A stretch of 64,000 nt of DNA, from contig NZ_AP027737.1 in the NCBI RefSeq assembly GCF_030296695.1, positions 3,534,001 to 3,598,000 on the forward strand. Direction: 5' to 3'. Under the pieces are notes generated by a model. It was not told where the DNA came from and did no database searches. It worked only from the letters and a program-made list of their open reading frames with translations. The first letter of the stretch is position 1. Each line of letters begins with the position of its first letter. Of the stretch, positions 49,119 through 59,568 are shown piece after piece. Position numbers and translations under genes: made by a program. The stretch is from Agromyces mangrovi. GTDB taxonomy: Bacteria > Actinomycetota > Actinomycetes > Actinomycetales > Microbacteriaceae.

Positions 49119-49773
49119 TGAAGGCGCGCACCTCGTCGGCGTCGAACGCGCCGGTGTAGACCGCGCCGTCGACGAGCAGCGTCGGCGTGCCCTCGATGCG
49201 CTCGATCTCGGCGCCCTCGATCGGGCCGTTCAGCGCGGCGTCGTTCACCGCCTGCACCCAGTCGACGTACGTGTTCGCGGCGATGCAGTCGGCCGCGCCC
49301 GGTGCACCCGCGTCCGCGGCGAGCGATGCGAGCGCGTCGTCGTCGAGCCCGGCGGCATCCGACGGCTGGTTCTCGAACACCGCGGCGACCATCGGCAGCA
49401 GCGCGTCGGGCTCGTCGGCGGCGACGCACGTCATCGCCGAACCGGCGCGCGACGAGTACGCCGTCTCGCTCGACCGGTCGAGGAAGTTCATGGGGTGGAT
49501 CGCGTAGGTGATCGTGCCGTCGTCGACCAACTCGGCCAGCGTGTCGCCGGCCTCGGCCTCGAAGTCGGCGCAGTGCGGGCACGCCGGGTCGACCCAGGCC
49601 TCCACGCGGATGTCGCCGGTGCCGACGACGAGTGCGAGCTCGTCGAGGTGCGCCGCGCCGATCGTTCCGGTCGGGAGGTCGGTGGGCGTGGCATCCGTGC
49701 CCTGATCGGCGCAGCCGGCCAGCGCCAGCGCGAGCGCCGCGGCGCCGACGAGTGCTCCGACGCGACGGATCAC
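49105..49773 (-). CDS. DsbA-like thioredoxin-fold lipoprotein
   Basis: The 222-residue protein has a lipoprotein signal (hydrophobic ALVGAAALALALAGC with lipobox LAGC, C21) and a thioredoxin-like domain with CPHC (C65-C68) and a cis-Pro region GTPTLLV. It belongs to the DsbA/BDBD family of extracytoplasmic disulfide oxidoreductases, probably anchored on the outer face of the membrane. Two further Cys (in TCVA and DCIA) could form a structural disulfide. Its GTG start overlaps the nusB stop (GTGA), so it is the last gene of the aro-efp-nusB run. Confidence 0.85.
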   Translation of the reverse strand: MIRRVGALVGAAALALALAGCADQGTDATPTDLPTGTIGAAHLDELALVVGTGDIRVEAWVDPACPHCADFEAEAGDTLAELVDDGTITYAIHPMNFLDRSSETAYSSRAGSAMTCVAADEPDALLPMVAAVFENQPSDAAGLDDDALASLAADAGAPGAADCIAANTYVDWVQAVNDAALNGPIEGAEIERIEGTPTLLVDGAVYTGAFDADEVRAFITGE

Positions 49774-50183
49774 GAGCGGTCCCCCGCCACGGCCGAGAGC
49801 AGCCCGTTCACGAAGCCCGCCGAGTCGTCGGTCGAGAGCACCGTGACCGACTCGACGGCCTCGGAGATCGCCACGCCGTCGGGCACCTCGTCGTTGTAGA
49901 CGATCTCCCACACGCCGATGCGCAGCACGGCGCGGTCGATCGCGGGCATGCGCTCGAGGGTCCAGCCGCGGGAGTGCGACGTGATGAGCTCGTCGATCTC
50001 GGCGCGGTGGTCGATGACGCCGTCGACGATCTCGCGGGCGTACAGCCACGACGCCTGGCGCTCGGGCTCGCCGACCGCACGCTCCGCCTCGTCGGCGAGC
50101 ACGCGCTCGACCGGCACCTCGCGGAGGTCCGCCGCGTAGAGCATGTCCAGCGCGCGCTTGCGCGCCTTCGTGCGGGCGCTCAC
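49770..50183 (-). CDS. nusB: Transcription antitermination factor NusB
   Basis: NusB with NusE binds boxA in rRNA leaders and prevents early termination. The 137-residue helical protein has the N-terminal ARTKARKRALDMLYAAD, PAIDRAVLRIGVWEIVY and ISEAVESVTVLSTDDSAGFVNGLL blocks. The GTG start shares a base with the efp stop (TAGTG). The order efp-nusB is conserved in most bacteria. Confidence 0.97.
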   Translation of the reverse strand: MSARTKARKRALDMLYAADLREVPVERVLADEAERAVGEPERQASWLYAREIVDGVIDHRAEIDELITSHSRGWTLERMPAIDRAVLRIGVWEIVYNDEVPDGVAISEAVESVTVLSTDDSAGFVNGLLSAVAGDRS

Positions 50184-50746
50184 TAGTCGTTCACGCGTCC
50201 GAGGTAGTCGCCGGTGCGGGTGTCGACCTTGACCTTGGTGCCGGTCTCGAGGAACAGCGGCACCTGGATCTCGTAGCCGGTCTCGAGCGTGGCGGGCTTG
50301 GTGCCGCCGGTGGAGCGGTCGCCCTGCAGGCCCGGCTCGGTGTAGGTGATCTCGAGCACGACGGATGCCGGCAGGTCGAGGTACAGCGGGTTGCCGTCGT
50401 GCATTGCGATGGTGACCGGCTGGTTCTCGAGCATGTAGTTCTTCGCGTCGCCGACGACCGTGTCGGTCACGTTGACCTGGTCGTAGTCGGTGGCGTCCAT
50501 GAACACGAAGCTCTCGCCGTCGTTGTACAGGTACGTGTAGTCGCGGCGGTCGACGTTCTGGATGTCGACCTTCGCGCCGGCGTTGTAGGTGCGGTCGACG
50601 ACCTTGCCGCTCACGACGTTCTTCAGCTTGGTGCGCACGAACGCGCCGCCCTTGCCGGGCTTGACGTGCTGGAACTCGATCACCGTCCAGAGCTGTCCGT
50701 CGATGCTCAGGACGACGCCGTTCTTGATGTCCGCAGTGCTCGCCAT
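50183..50746 (-). CDS. efp: Elongation factor P
   Basis: EF-P helps ribosomes pass polyproline stretches. The 187-residue protein has the three-domain form, with the loop [15 protein letters not shown] around the tip Lys and the C-terminal signature [21 protein letters not shown]. The ATG at [10 protein letters not shown] follows a modest ribosome site (ACGGAAC). It has its own promoter after aroQ. Confidence 0.98.
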   Translation of the reverse strand: MASTADIKNGVVLSIDGQLWTVIEFQHVKPGKGGAFVRTKLKNVVSGKVVDRTYNAGAKVDIQNVDRRDYTYLYNDGESFVFMDATDYDQVNVTDTVVGDAKNYMLENQPVTIAMHDGNPLYLDLPASVVLEITYTEPGLQGDRSTGGTKPATLETGYEIQVPLFLETGTKVKVDTRTGDYLGRVND

Positions 50747-50845
50747 GTGTGATGTTCCGTTTCGATAGAGAAGTCCGCGGGCGCGCCGAATCGGCCGCGG
50801 CCCGCAGAGCAGTCTAGACGCCGGGGCGCGCAACGGCCCAATGCA
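50747..50845 (-). promoter_or_regulatory. efp promoter and leader
   Basis: In this 99-base gap TAGACT (50812-50817) is a clear -10, with TTGGGC about 19 bases upstream inside the aroQ end as a poor -35. The leader of about 55 bases holds a GC-rich hairpin built around GCCGA-A-TCGGC, flanked by GCGGGC and GCCCGC. Confidence 0.5.
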
Positions 50846-51286
50846 TCACCCGATCAGGCGGCCGATCTGGTCGATGGCGAGGCGGTACGAGTCGGGCCCG
50901 AACCCGGCGATCACGCCGGTCGCGATCTCGGAGACGACGCTGTAGCCACGGAACGCCTCACGCGTGTGCGGGTTCGACAGGTGCACCTCGATGAGCGGCA
51001 GGCCGGCCTTCGAGACCATCGCGGCCGCGTCGCGCATGCCGTAGCTGTAGTGCGTGAACGCGGCGGGGTTCAGCACCACGGGGCAGCCGCGGTCGACCGC
51101 CTCGTGCAGCCAGCCGATCAGCTCGCCCTCGTGGTCGGTCTGCCGCAGCTCGAGCGCGATGCCGGCGGGGGCGGATGCCTCGAGGCCGGCGCGGATGTCA
51201 TCGAGCGTCGCCGACCCGTAGACCTCGGGCTCGCGCGTGCCGAGCCGGCCGAGGTTGGGTCCGTTCAGCACCAGCACCGTCGTCAT
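50846..51286 (-). CDS. aroQ: 3-dehydroquinate dehydratase (type II)
   Basis: AroQ dehydrates 3-dehydroquinate in the shikimate pathway. The 146-residue protein is the type II form, with [18 protein letters not shown] (catalytic Arg and Tyr), [15 protein letters not shown] and [17 protein letters not shown] (catalytic His). The ATG is 7 bases from a TAGGCT box and 23 bases from aroB, so it can be made both from its own start and with the aro operon. Confidence 0.97.
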   Translation of the reverse strand: MTTVLVLNGPNLGRLGTREPEVYGSATLDDIRAGLEASAPAGIALELRQTDHEGELIGWLHEAVDRGCPVVLNPAAFTHYSYGMRDAAAMVSKAGLPLIEVHLSNPHTREAFRGYSVVSEIATGVIAGFGPDSYRLAIDQIGRLIG

Positions 51287-51293
51287 GTTCGTC

Positions 51294-51299
51294 AGCCTA
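51294..51299 (-). promoter_or_regulatory. -10 box of aroQ (leaderless)
   Basis: TAGGCT, spacer GACGAAC, ATG at 51286. It sits in the short gap after aroB, giving aroQ a possible private promoter within the aro run. Confidence 0.55.
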
Positions 51300-51309
51300 T
51301 CGACGTGGC

Positions 51310-52395
51310 TCACGAACCGATCTCCTGGTACGCCGCGAACAGCAGCGACTGCTCGGGCGCCTGGAGCACGGTGGGCTTCGCGAGGTCGTCGAGGACGATG
51401 AAGCGCAGCATCGCGCCGCGGGCCTTCTTGTCGCGCTGCATGGTCGCGAGGAGCGTGTTCCAGCGGCCGACCGGGTAGGTGGTCGGCAGGTTCAGCAGGT
51501 CGAGCACCCGACGGTGCCGGTCGACGACGTCGTCGGAGAGGCGGCCGGCCAGCCGCGACAGCTCGGCGGCGAACATCATGCCCACCGCGACCGCCGCGCC
51601 GTGGCGCCACTGGTAACGCTCGGCGTGCTCGATGGCGTGACCGAGGGTGTGGCCGTAGTTGAGGATCTCCCGGAGGCCCTGCTCGGTGAAGTCCTCGCTG
51701 ACGACCTCGGCCTTCATGGTGATCGCGAGCTCGACGACCCTGCGGAACTCCGGCGTCGCGGGATCGGTCGCCACCGCGGCATCCGCCTCGATGACGTCGA
51801 GGATCTCGGGGTAGCGGATGAATCCGGCCTTCACGATCTCGGCGAAGCCCGCGAGGATCTCGTTCTGCGAGAGCGTGTCGAGGTGGTCGAGGTCGCAGAG
51901 CACCGCGGACGGCGCGTAGAAGGCGCCGACGAGGTTCTTGCCCTCGGCGGTGTTGATGCCGGTCTTGCCGCCGACGGCCGCGTCGACCATGCCGAGCACG
52001 GTGGTCGGCACCTGCACGAGCCGCACGCCGCGCAGCCAGGTGGCCGCAACGAACCCGGCGAGGTCGGTCACCGCTCCCCCGCCGAACCCGATCACCGCGT
52101 CGCTGCGGGTGAAGTCGGCCTGGCCCATGACCTGCCAGCAGAACGCCGCGACCTCGACACGCTTGCCCGCCTCGGCATCGGGCACCTCGGCGAGCAGCAC
52201 CTCGTACCGCCCGAGCAGCGCCTCGCGCAGTGCCGCCGCCTTCGCACCGAGGGTGGGCGGATGCACCATGAGCACCTTCGACACCCCGCCGCCCAGCGCC
52301 TCGGCCACGCCGTCGGCGGTGATGCCGCGGCCCACCCGCACGTCGTAGCCGTCGTCGGCCCCGCCGACCCGGATCGTCGTCGTCTCGTCGGTCAC
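51310..52395 (-). CDS. aroB: 3-dehydroquinate synthase
   Basis: AroB converts DAHP to 3-dehydroquinate using NAD and zinc. The 361-residue protein has [40 protein letters not shown], the metal ligand Glu and His residues in the [13 protein letters not shown] and [13 protein letters not shown] blocks. The GTG overlaps the aroK stop (GTGA); a longer frame into aroK is unlikely. Confidence 0.97.
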   Translation of the reverse strand: MTDETTTIRVGGADDGYDVRVGRGITADGVAEALGGGVSKVLMVHPPTLGAKAAALREALLGRYEVLLAEVPDAEAGKRVEVAAFCWQVMGQADFTRSDAVIGFGGGAVTDLAGFVAATWLRGVRLVQVPTTVLGMVDAAVGGKTGINTAEGKNLVGAFYAPSAVLCDLDHLDTLSQNEILAGFAEIVKAGFIRYPEILDVIEADAAVATDPATPEFRRVVELAITMKAEVVSEDFTEQGLREILNYGHTLGHAIEHAERYQWRHGAAVAVGMMFAAELSRLAGRLSDDVVDRHRRVLDLLNLPTTYPVGRWNTLLATMQRDKKARGAMLRFIVLDDLAKPTVLQAPEQSLLFAAYQEIGS

Positions 52396-52907
52396 GCGTC
52401 GTTCCTCCACCAGTCGCAGATCAGGTCGGCCAGTTGGGCGGCCGTGCCCTGGTTCGTGTCGACGACCAGATCGGCCAGCGCGTCGTAGACCGGCTTCCGC
52501 TCGGCCGCGATGCGCGTCCAGGTCTCGATGCCGCCGCCGTCGAGCAACGGTCGGCGGGCACCCGCCGCGCCGAGTCGGGCCGCCACCGTGCGGGCGTCGA
52601 CGTGGAGCAGCACGACGGATGCCCCGGCCAGGTCGCCCTGCGTCTCGAGGTCGAGCACCGCGCCGCCGCCGAGCGAGACGACCGCGCGCTCGCGCAGGGC
52701 CGCCGCCACCGCGGCACGCTCCTTCGCCCGGAACGCCGCCTCACCCTCGGACGCGAAGATCTCGTGGATCGGCCCGTGCGCGGCGACGACGTCGGCGTCG
52801 GTGTCGATGAAGGGCAGCTCGAGGCGCGCGGCGACGCGGCGGCCCAGCTTGGTCTTGCCGGAGCCCATCGGGCCGATGAGCACGAGCGGGAGCGGCCGCT
52901 CAGGCAT
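52392..52907 (-). CDS. aroK: Shikimate kinase
   Basis: AroK phosphorylates shikimate. The 171-residue protein has Walker [12 protein letters not shown] (residues 12-22), shikimate-binding DTDADV, the GGGAVL loop ([10 protein letters not shown]), and lid residues RRPLLDG. Its start overlaps the aroC end by eight bases and its end overlaps aroB by four, so aroC-aroK-aroB is a tightly coupled unit. Confidence 0.97.
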   Translation of the reverse strand: MPERPLPLVLIGPMGSGKTKLGRRVAARLELPFIDTDADVVAAHGPIHEIFASEGEAAFRAKERAAVAAALRERAVVSLGGGAVLDLETQGDLAGASVVLLHVDARTVAARLGAAGARRPLLDGGGIETWTRIAAERKPVYDALADLVVDTNQGTAAQLADLICDWWRNDA

Positions 52908-54120
52908 CCGCGTCGACGGTCGCGGCGGATGCCACGCGGGTCGCGAGCCGCTCGGGGATCGCGTCGAGGTAGCCGCGCAGGTTGCGCGCGGTCTCGACGA
53001 CCGAGTCGCCGCCGAACTTCTCGAGCACGGCGTTCGCGAGGGTGAGCGCGACCATGGCCTCCGCCACCACGCCCGAGGCGGGCACGGCGCACACGTCGGA
53101 GCGCTGGTGGTGCGCGGTGGCGGCCTCGCCGGAGGCGACGTCGACGGTGCGGAGCGCCCGCGGCACGGTGGCGATGGGCTTCATGCCGGCGCGCACGCGC
53201 AGCACGGTGCCGGTCGACATGCCGCCCTCGGTGCCGCCCGCGCGGTCGCTCACGCGCGAGATGAGCCCGTCGTCGAGGTCGAGCTCGTCGTGCGCCTCCG
53301 ACCCGCGCCGGGTCGTGGTGAGGAAGCCGTCGCCGACCTCGACCCCCTTGATCGCCTGGATGCCCATGAGCGCCGCGGCGAGCTGCGAGTCGAGCCGGCG
53401 ATCCCAGTGCACGTGCGAGCCGAGCCCGGGCGGCACGCCGTAGGCGAGCACCTCCACCACGCCGCCGAGGGTGTCGCCCTCCTTGTGCGCGAGGTCGACC
53501 TCGGCGACCATGCGCTCGGAGGTCTCGGCGTCGAAGCAGCGCAGCGGGTCGGCGTCGAGCTCGTCGACGTCGCCGGGCTGGGGCAGCGGGCGCCCCTCCG
53601 GCACGCGCACCGGGCCGATGGCGATGGTGTGCGCGACCAGCTCGATGCCGAGCTCCGACAGGAACGACCGTGCCACGGCGCCCAGGGCGACGCGCGCCGC
53701 GGTCTCGCGGGCGCTCGCCCGCTCGAGCACGGGTCGGGCCTCGTCGAACCCGTACTTCTGCATGCCGACGAGGTCGGCGTGGCCCGGGCGTGGGCGGGTG
53801 AGCGGCGCGCCGCGCCCGCGCGAGAGCTTCTCGGGGTCGACGGGCTCGGGGCTCATGACCTCGGTCCACTTCGGCCACTCGGTGTTGCCGATCCGCAGGG
53901 CGATCGGGCTGCCGAGGCTCTGCCCGTGGCGCACGCCGCCCGAGATCGCGAGCTCGTCCTGTTCGAACTTCATGCGCGCGCCCCGGCCGTAGCCGAGCTT
54001 GCGGCGGGCGAGGTCGGAGCGGATGTCGTCGAGGAGCACCGGCACCCCTGCCGGGAGGCCTTCGAGGACGGCGACGAGTTCGGGGCCGTGCGATTCCCCC
54101 GCGGTGAGCCAACGAAGCAT
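52900..54120 (-). CDS. aroC: Chorismate synthase
   Basis: AroC makes chorismate from EPSP with reduced FMN. The 406-residue protein starts [21 protein letters not shown] and has the three family signatures: GESHG, the [18 protein letters not shown] block and [16 protein letters not shown] near the end. GGAGG precedes the ATG by nine bases. The aroE stop is five bases upstream. Confidence 0.98.
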   Translation of the reverse strand: MLRWLTAGESHGPELVAVLEGLPAGVPVLLDDIRSDLARRKLGYGRGARMKFEQDELAISGGVRHGQSLGSPIALRIGNTEWPKWTEVMSPEPVDPEKLSRGRGAPLTRPRPGHADLVGMQKYGFDEARPVLERASARETAARVALGAVARSFLSELGIELVAHTIAIGPVRVPEGRPLPQPGDVDELDADPLRCFDAETSERMVAEVDLAHKEGDTLGGVVEVLAYGVPPGLGSHVHWDRRLDSQLAAALMGIQAIKGVEVGDGFLTTTRRGSEAHDELDLDDGLISRVSDRAGGTEGGMSTGTVLRVRAGMKPIATVPRALRTVDVASGEAATAHHQRSDVCAVPASGVVAEAMVALTLANAVLEKFGGDSVVETARNLRGYLDAIPERLATRVASAATVDADA

Positions 54121-54125
54121 GGGGA

Positions 54126-54980
54126 CTATCCTCCCATGTCGCCGAGCGCATGACGCATCGCGTGCAGGACGGCATCCTCGTCGGGCAGCACCGCGTCGGG
54201 GTCGCCCAGCGCGAAGATGCGCACCTGCACGATCGCCTGGTGCAACAGCATCGGCAGTCCGGAGATCACCGGCCGCGCGGCAACCGACCACAGCGTCGAG
54301 GTGGCCGTGGGCCACGGGGCGTAGACCACGTCGAACAGCGTCGATCCGGCCACGATCGCGTCGGCGACCTGGACGCCGGGCGCGGCCCCGCCGGGCAGCG
54401 AGCTCACGACGAGTGGAACCGCACCGGCTGCGGCGAGGTCGGCGATGGGCAGCGGATGCACCGTCACGTCCAGTTGCTCGCCGAGCGCGATCAGGCCGGC
54501 CGCCTTCGCCGGCGTGCGCGCGTAGACGTCCACCCGATCGGCACCGAGCTCGGCGAGGGCGACGAGCGCCGACGTCGCAGTCGCTCCCGCGCCGATGAGC
54601 GCGGCCCGCCCCACGTCGTCGACGCCGCGCTCGCGCAGCGCTCGCACGATGCCCGCGACATCCGTGTTGAACCCCAGCCGGCGCCCGTCGTCGGCGCACA
54701 GCACCGTGTTCACGGCATTGGTGAGCCGCGCGACGCGGTCGATCTCGTCGAGCGCGGGAATGACGTCGCGCTTCAGCGGCATCGTGAGCGAGAGGCCCCG
54801 CCACGGCTCGCGCAGCGCGTGCACGAACGGCGCGATGCCGTCCCCGGTCATCTCGATGACCTCGTACGTCCAGTCCAGGCCGAGCGTCTCGTAGGCGGCC
54901 CGGTGCAGCACGGGGCTCTTCGAGTGCACGATCGGCGACCCGAGCACCGCGAGCCGCCGGCCTCGGAGCAGCTCAGCCAC
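54126..54980 (-). CDS. aroE: Shikimate dehydrogenase
   Basis: AroE reduces 3-dehydroshikimate to shikimate with NADPH. The 284-residue protein has [19 protein letters not shown] (the SKS shikimate site), the catalytic Lys in [17 protein letters not shown], the nucleotide loop [14 protein letters not shown] and LLHQAIVQV. The P-loop GAGAT replaces the more usual GAGGA. Its GTG start overlaps the mltG end by eight bases. Confidence 0.95.
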   Translation of the reverse strand: MAELLRGRRLAVLGSPIVHSKSPVLHRAAYETLGLDWTYEVIEMTGDGIAPFVHALREPWRGLSLTMPLKRDVIPALDEIDRVARLTNAVNTVLCADDGRRLGFNTDVAGIVRALRERGVDDVGRAALIGAGATATSALVALAELGADRVDVYARTPAKAAGLIALGEQLDVTVHPLPIADLAAAGAVPLVVSSLPGGAAPGVQVADAIVAGSTLFDVVYAPWPTATSTLWSVAARPVISGLPMLLHQAIVQVRIFALGDPDAVLPDEDAVLHAMRHALGDMGG

Positions 54981-56376
54981 CGTACTCGGGGTGGTCGGCG
55001 AGCCAGGCGAGGTAGTCCTGCACGGCGGCCTCGTGCTCGGCGAGCGTCGTGCTGAACACGGTCTCGCCCGTGTCGAGGTTGACGGTCACGAAGTACACCC
55101 AGGTGCCGTCGGCAGGGTTGAGCGCCGCGTCGATGCCGAGGTCGCCAGGGTTGCCGATCGGGCCCGGCGGCAGGCCCGGGTGCACGTACGAGTTGTACGG
55201 GTTCGAGGCGTCGGCGCGCTCGGCGTCGGTGGTGGTGATCACGCCGTCCTCGCCGATGCCGTAATGCACCGTGGAGTCGAACTGGAGCAGCCCGTTCGTC
55301 GGCGACGCGTCGGAGAGGCGGTTCTGGATGACCCGCGACACCTTGTAGTAGTCCTCGCGCAGGCCGGCCTCGCGCTCGAGCATGGAGGCGATGATGATCG
55401 TCTCCCAGCGATCCTCCTCGGGCACGCCCGCCTCGTCGAGCGCCTGGAACTGGCGGTCCACGAGCGTGCGGATCACCTCGTCGGCCGTCGCGTCGGGCCC
55501 GAAGGTGTACGTCGCCGGGAAGAGGAAGCCCTCGACGGTGGTCGCCTCCGACGGCAGGCCGAGCGCGGCGGGGTCGGCTGCGGCGGCCTGGAGTTCGTCG
55601 ACGGGGATGCCCGTGCCCTGCGAGGCGGCGGCGAGGGCGTTCTCCGCCCACATCCCCTCGGTGATGACGAAGGTGTTCTCGAGCCGGTTGCCCTCGTCGA
55701 GCAGCGCGTCGAGCGCGGACTGCGCGCTCATCTCGCTCGCGAGCTGGTAGGCGCCGGGGAAGAACGTGGGGTTCTGCTCGAGGATCAGGTCGTAGAAGGC
55801 GTCGAACGAGGCCGTCACGCCCTGGTCGTGCAGGTTGCGCGCGATGTCCTCGCCGGTGTCGCCGTCCTCGATCATGAAGACCAGTTCGCCGGTGCCGCTG
55901 CCCGAGTAGTCGGGGGCGGGCTCGAACCGCTCCATGAACGCCGCGAGCGGCGCCTGCACGGCGAAGTACCCGCCGACCAGCACGCCGACGATCACGAGCA
56001 GCACGATGAGGCAGCCCCAGCCGCCGCGCCTGCGCGGCGCGGTCTCGTGGTCGTCGCCGAACTCGAGCGGACCGGGCTCCTCGGTGACGGTGCGTCGCGA
56101 CGCGGTGCGCGGCTCGGCCGCCGACTGCTCGCGGGCCGCGCGGCGCGAGTTCGCCGCCTTCCGGCTGCGCGCGGCCGCCGCCGCGGCCTCCGCCTCGCGC
56201 ATCTCCCGGCGCGTCATCGGCGCTCCCTCGGACGCCTGCGCGGGCGGCGGCGCCTGCCGGGCGTCGTCGCGACCCGCCCCCGAGCCGGACTGCCCGGTGA
56301 GCACGTGGTCCCAGTCGAGCCCGTCGTCGTGCTGCGACCGGCCGCGACGGCCATCGCTCGGCGGGGGGAATGACAC
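54973..56376 (-). CDS. mltG: Endolytic transglycosylase MltG
   Basis: MltG cuts newly made glycan strands at the membrane and is thought to set peptidoglycan strand length. The 467-residue protein has a long basic/acidic cytoplasmic N-terminus (about 145 residues, including an Ala-Arg-rich stretch), one membrane helix (CLIVLLVIVGVLVGGYFAV) and the extracellular YceG domain with the catalytic Glu in IIIASMLEREAG and NPYNSYVHPGLPPGPIGNPG. The GTG start at VSFPPPSDG is four bases from the ruvX stop. Confidence 0.94.
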   Translation of the reverse strand: MSFPPPSDGRRGRSQHDDGLDWDHVLTGQSGSGAGRDDARQAPPPAQASEGAPMTRREMREAEAAAAAARSRKAANSRRAAREQSAAEPRTASRRTVTEEPGPLEFGDDHETAPRRRGGWGCLIVLLVIVGVLVGGYFAVQAPLAAFMERFEPAPDYSGSGTGELVFMIEDGDTGEDIARNLHDQGVTASFDAFYDLILEQNPTFFPGAYQLASEMSAQSALDALLDEGNRLENTFVITEGMWAENALAAASQGTGIPVDELQAAAADPAALGLPSEATTVEGFLFPATYTFGPDATADEVIRTLVDRQFQALDEAGVPEEDRWETIIIASMLEREAGLREDYYKVSRVIQNRLSDASPTNGLLQFDSTVHYGIGEDGVITTTDAERADASNPYNSYVHPGLPPGPIGNPGDLGIDAALNPADGTWVYFVTVNLDTGETVFSTTLAEHEAAVQDYLAWLADHPEYGG

Positions 56377-56380
56377 GGGT

Positions 56381-56856
56381 TCAGCGTCCTTCGTTCGGGT
56401 CGACGATCGTTCCGGGCGGGGTGGGTGCACTCCGCTCGGCGTCGAGGGCATGTTGCAGAATGATAACGGCCGCGACCTGATCGACGACCGGACGGTGCTG
56501 CTTCGTGCGCTTCCCGGCGCTGCGCAGCGCCGAGTGGGCGGAGACCGTCGAGAGACGCTCGTCGACGAGGCGCACGGGGGCGGCGGATGCCTCGGCCAAC
56601 CGCCCCGCGAACGCCACCGCGTCGTCGGTCGACGCCGTCGCCCGGCCCGACATCGACAGGGGTGCCCGACGACGATCTCGATCGCCTCGAGCTCGTCCGC
56701 GAGCGCGACGATGCGGCGCACGTCGGCGCCGCCCTCGTCGTCGCGCGCCACGGTCTCGACCGGCGTCGCCAGCATGGCGTGCGGGTCGCAGCGTGCCACG
56801 CCCACTCGCGCCCTGCCGACGTCGACGCCGAGCCGCACTCCGGGGCGCAGGGTCAC
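56381..56856 (-). CDS. ruvX: Pre-16S rRNA nuclease RuvX/YqgF (frameshifted)
   Basis: This RNase H-fold nuclease (RuvX/YqgF) processes the 5' end of 16S rRNA. The product is about 158 residues after repair. It opens RLGVDVGRARVGVARCDP with the catalytic Asp, and has EIVVGHPLSMSGRA, VRLVDERLSTVSAHSALRSAGK with the Glu, and the final Asp in PVVDQVAAVIILQHAL. The frame breaks near residue 66 at four G (56659-56662); a fifth base joins the two parts. The GTG start overlaps the alaS stop, and alaS-ruvX-mltG-aroE is the usual actinobacterial order. Confidence 0.93.
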
Positions 56857-59507
56857 GCCATCGCCCGGCGCACGGCCTCGAGCGCCGCGGGGATGGCCGA
56901 GGCGTCCTGGCCGCCGCCCTGCGCGAGGTCGTCCTTGCCGCCGCCGCCACCGCCGAGCACGCCGGCCATCTGCTTGGCGAGCGCGCCCGCCTTGTGGCCC
57001 TGCTCACGTGCCGCGGGATTCGTGGCGACGATCGCCACCGGGCGGGACTTCACGACCGCGGTGAGCGCCACGACCGCGGCATCCGTGCCGAGCCTCTCGC
57101 GCACGCCCGTCGCGAGCATGCGCAGGTCGTCGCCCGAGCCGAGCTCGCCGAGGTCCTCCGCGACGAGGCGGGTCTCCCCCACGCGCGCGACCTTCTCGGC
57201 GATCGACGGGATGCGGTCGCCGAGCGCCCGCGCCTCGTACTGCGCGATGCGCTTCTCCGCGGTCTTGAGCGACTGCACGAGCTCGTCCACCCGTGCGACC
57301 AGCTGGTCCTGCGGAGTCTTGAGGTTGCTCGTGAGCTCGGAGACGAGCGCGCGCTCGGCCGCGAACCGGCGGAACGCGTCGATGCCGACGAGCGACTCGA
57401 CGCGTCGGTTCGTGGAACCGACCGACGACTCGCCGATCAGGTTGATCATTCCGATCTCGGCGCTGGTGCGCACGTGCGTGCCGGCGCAGAGCTCGCGCGA
57501 CCACGGGCCGCCGATGTCGACGACGCGCACGGTGTCGCCGTACTTCTCGCCGAACAGCGCCATCGCGCCGAGCTCCTTGGCCTCGGCGAGCGGCATCTCG
57601 CGCGTGACGACCTCGAGGTTGTCGCGCACGGCGTTGTTCGAGATCTCCTCGATCTCGCTGCGCGTCTCGGGCGAGAGCGCACTGTTCCAGCCGAAGTCGA
57701 GGCGCAGGTAGCCCGCCTTGTTGAACGAGCCCGACTGGTGCGCATTGGGTCCGAGCACCTGTCGGAGCGCCGCGTGGATGATGTGCGTGCCCGAGTGCGC
57801 CTGCGTCGCGCCGCGACGGTACGACTCGTCGACCAGCGTGGTCGCACGGTCTCCCGCCGCGACCTGGCCGCTGACGACCTCCACGGTGTGGCTGATGAGG
57901 CCCTTCACGGGCTTCTGCACGTCGAGCACCTTCAGCTCGAAGCCGTCCCCGACGATCAGTCCCTGGTCGGCGGCCTGTCCGCCGGACTCGGCGTAGAGCG
58001 ACGTCTCCGCGAGCACGACCTCCGCGGTCTGCCCGGCGGACGCGACCGGCACCGGCCGACCGTCCACGAGCAGGCCGAGCACCGACGACTCGGTCGTCAG
58101 GTCGGTGTAGCCCGTGAACACGGTCTCGCCCTTGGCGCGCAGGTCGGCGTACACCGACAGGTCGGCCAGGGCCTTCTTCTTCGACTTCGCATCGGCCTTG
58201 GCGCGCGAGCGCTGCTCGGCCATCAGCGTGTCGAAGGCGTCCCGGTCGACCGAGAGGCCTGCCTCGTCCGCCATCTCGAGCGTGAGCTCGATCGGGAAGC
58301 CGTACGTGTCGTGCAGCAGGAAGGCCGTGTCGCCCGGCAGCGCCGTGCTCCCCGCCTCCTTGGTCGACCCGACCGCGAGGTCGAGGATCGACGTGCCCGC
58401 CGAGAGCGTGCGCAGGAACGTCTCCTCCTCGCCGAGGGCGAGCTGCGAGATCTGCCCGTAGTCGTGCTCGACCTCGGGGTACGCGGCCTTCATGGCGTCG
58501 CGCGACGCGCCGAACAGCGTGCCGAACGTCGGCGCATCGACGCCGAGCAGGCGCATCGCGCGGATCGAACGCCGCAGCAGGCGTCGCAGGATGTAGCCGC
58601 GACCCTCGTTCGACGGCGCGACGCCGTCGCTCATGAGCATGAGGGACGAGCGCACGTGGTCGGCGATCACGCGCATGCGCACGTCGTCCTCGTGGTCGGC
58701 GCCGTAGCGCCGGCCCGACAGCTCCGCCGCGGCGTCGAGCACCGGGCGCACCTGGTCGATCTCGTACATGTTGTCGACGCCCTGCTTGAGGAACGCGACG
58801 CGCTCGAGGCCCATGCCCGTGTCGATGTTCTTCTTCGGCAGCTCGCCGACGATGCGGAAGTCGGTCTTCGACCGCACGTCCTCGATGAGGTACTGCATGA
58901 AGACGAGGTTCCAGATCTCCACGTACCGGTCGTCGTCGGTGGCCGGGCCGCCGTCGACGCCGTACGCGGGTCCGCGGTCGAAGAAGATCTCCGAGCACGG
59001 ACCCGCCGGGCCGGGCTGGCCGGTGGACCAGTAGTTCGTGTCCTTGTCGAGGCGCTGGATGCGGTCGTCGGGCAGCCCGGCGATCCGCTTCCAGAGCTCG
59101 ATGGCCTCGTCGTCGTCCTTGTAGACCGTGACCCACAGGTCGCGCTCGTCGAACCCGTAGCCGCCGTCGGACTCCGATGCGGTCAGCAGCTCCCAGGCGT
59201 ACCCGATCGCGCCTTCCTTGAAGTAGTCGCCGAACGAGAAGTTGCCGTTCATCTGGAAGAAGGTGCCGTGGCGCGGCGTGCGCCCGACCTCCTCGATGTC
59301 GTTCGTGCGGATGCACTTCTGCACGCTCGTGGCCCGCGGGTACGGTGCCGGCACGACGCCGGTCAGGTACGGGACGAACGGCACCATGCCGGCGACCGTG
59401 AACATCAGGGTCGGATCGTCGCTCACCAGGGAGGCGGAGGGGACGACGGTGTGGCCGCGCTGGGCGAAGAAGTCCAGCCAGCGCTGGCGGATGTCGGCAG
59501 TCTGCAT
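56853..59507 (-). CDS. alaS: Alanyl-tRNA synthetase
   Basis: AlaS charges tRNA-Ala. The 884-residue protein has the class II catalytic core (FFAQRGHTVVPSASLVSDDPTLMF, RNDIEEVGRTPRHGTFFQMNGNFSFGDYFK after the start), the editing domain with metal motifs HSGTHIIHAAL and CAGTHV, and the C-terminal glycine-rich GGGGGKDDLAQGGG C-Ala domain. It starts at the ATG of MQTADIRQRWLDFF, 61 bases after the small membrane gene. Confidence 0.98.
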   Translation of the reverse strand: MQTADIRQRWLDFFAQRGHTVVPSASLVSDDPTLMFTVAGMVPFVPYLTGVVPAPYPRATSVQKCIRTNDIEEVGRTPRHGTFFQMNGNFSFGDYFKEGAIGYAWELLTASESDGGYGFDERDLWVTVYKDDDEAIELWKRIAGLPDDRIQRLDKDTNYWSTGQPGPAGPCSEIFFDRGPAYGVDGGPATDDDRYVEIWNLVFMQYLIEDVRSKTDFRIVGELPKKNIDTGMGLERVAFLKQGVDNMYEIDQVRPVLDAAAELSGRRYGADHEDDVRMRVIADHVRSSLMLMSDGVAPSNEGRGYILRRLLRRSIRAMRLLGVDAPTFGTLFGASRDAMKAAYPEVEHDYGQISQLALGEEETFLRTLSAGTSILDLAVGSTKEAGSTALPGDTAFLLHDTYGFPIELTLEMADEAGLSVDRDAFDTLMAEQRSRAKADAKSKKKALADLSVYADLRAKGETVFTGYTDLTTESSVLGLLVDGRPVPVASAGQTAEVVLAETSLYAESGGQAADQGLIVGDGFELKVLDVQKPVKGLISHTVEVVSGQVAAGDRATTLVDESYRRGATQAHSGTHIIHAALRQVLGPNAHQSGSFNKAGYLRLDFGWNSALSPETRSEIEEISNNAVRDNLEVVTREMPLAEAKELGAMALFGEKYGDTVRVVDIGGPWSRELCAGTHVRTSAEIGMINLIGESSVGSTNRRVESLVGIDAFRRFAAERALVSELTSNLKTPQDQLVARVDELVQSLKTAEKRIAQYEARALGDRIPSIAEKVARVGETRLVAEDLGELGSGDDLRMLATGVRERLGTDAAVVALTAVVKSRPVAIVATNPAAREQGHKAGALAKQMAGVLGGGGGGKDDLAQGGGQDASAIPAALEAVRRAMA

Positions 59508-59568
59508 GGTTCCGTTCAGGGGTGTGCGTCACCCGCTCGCGCGGGCGTGATGGTGCGGCGGCGCTCGC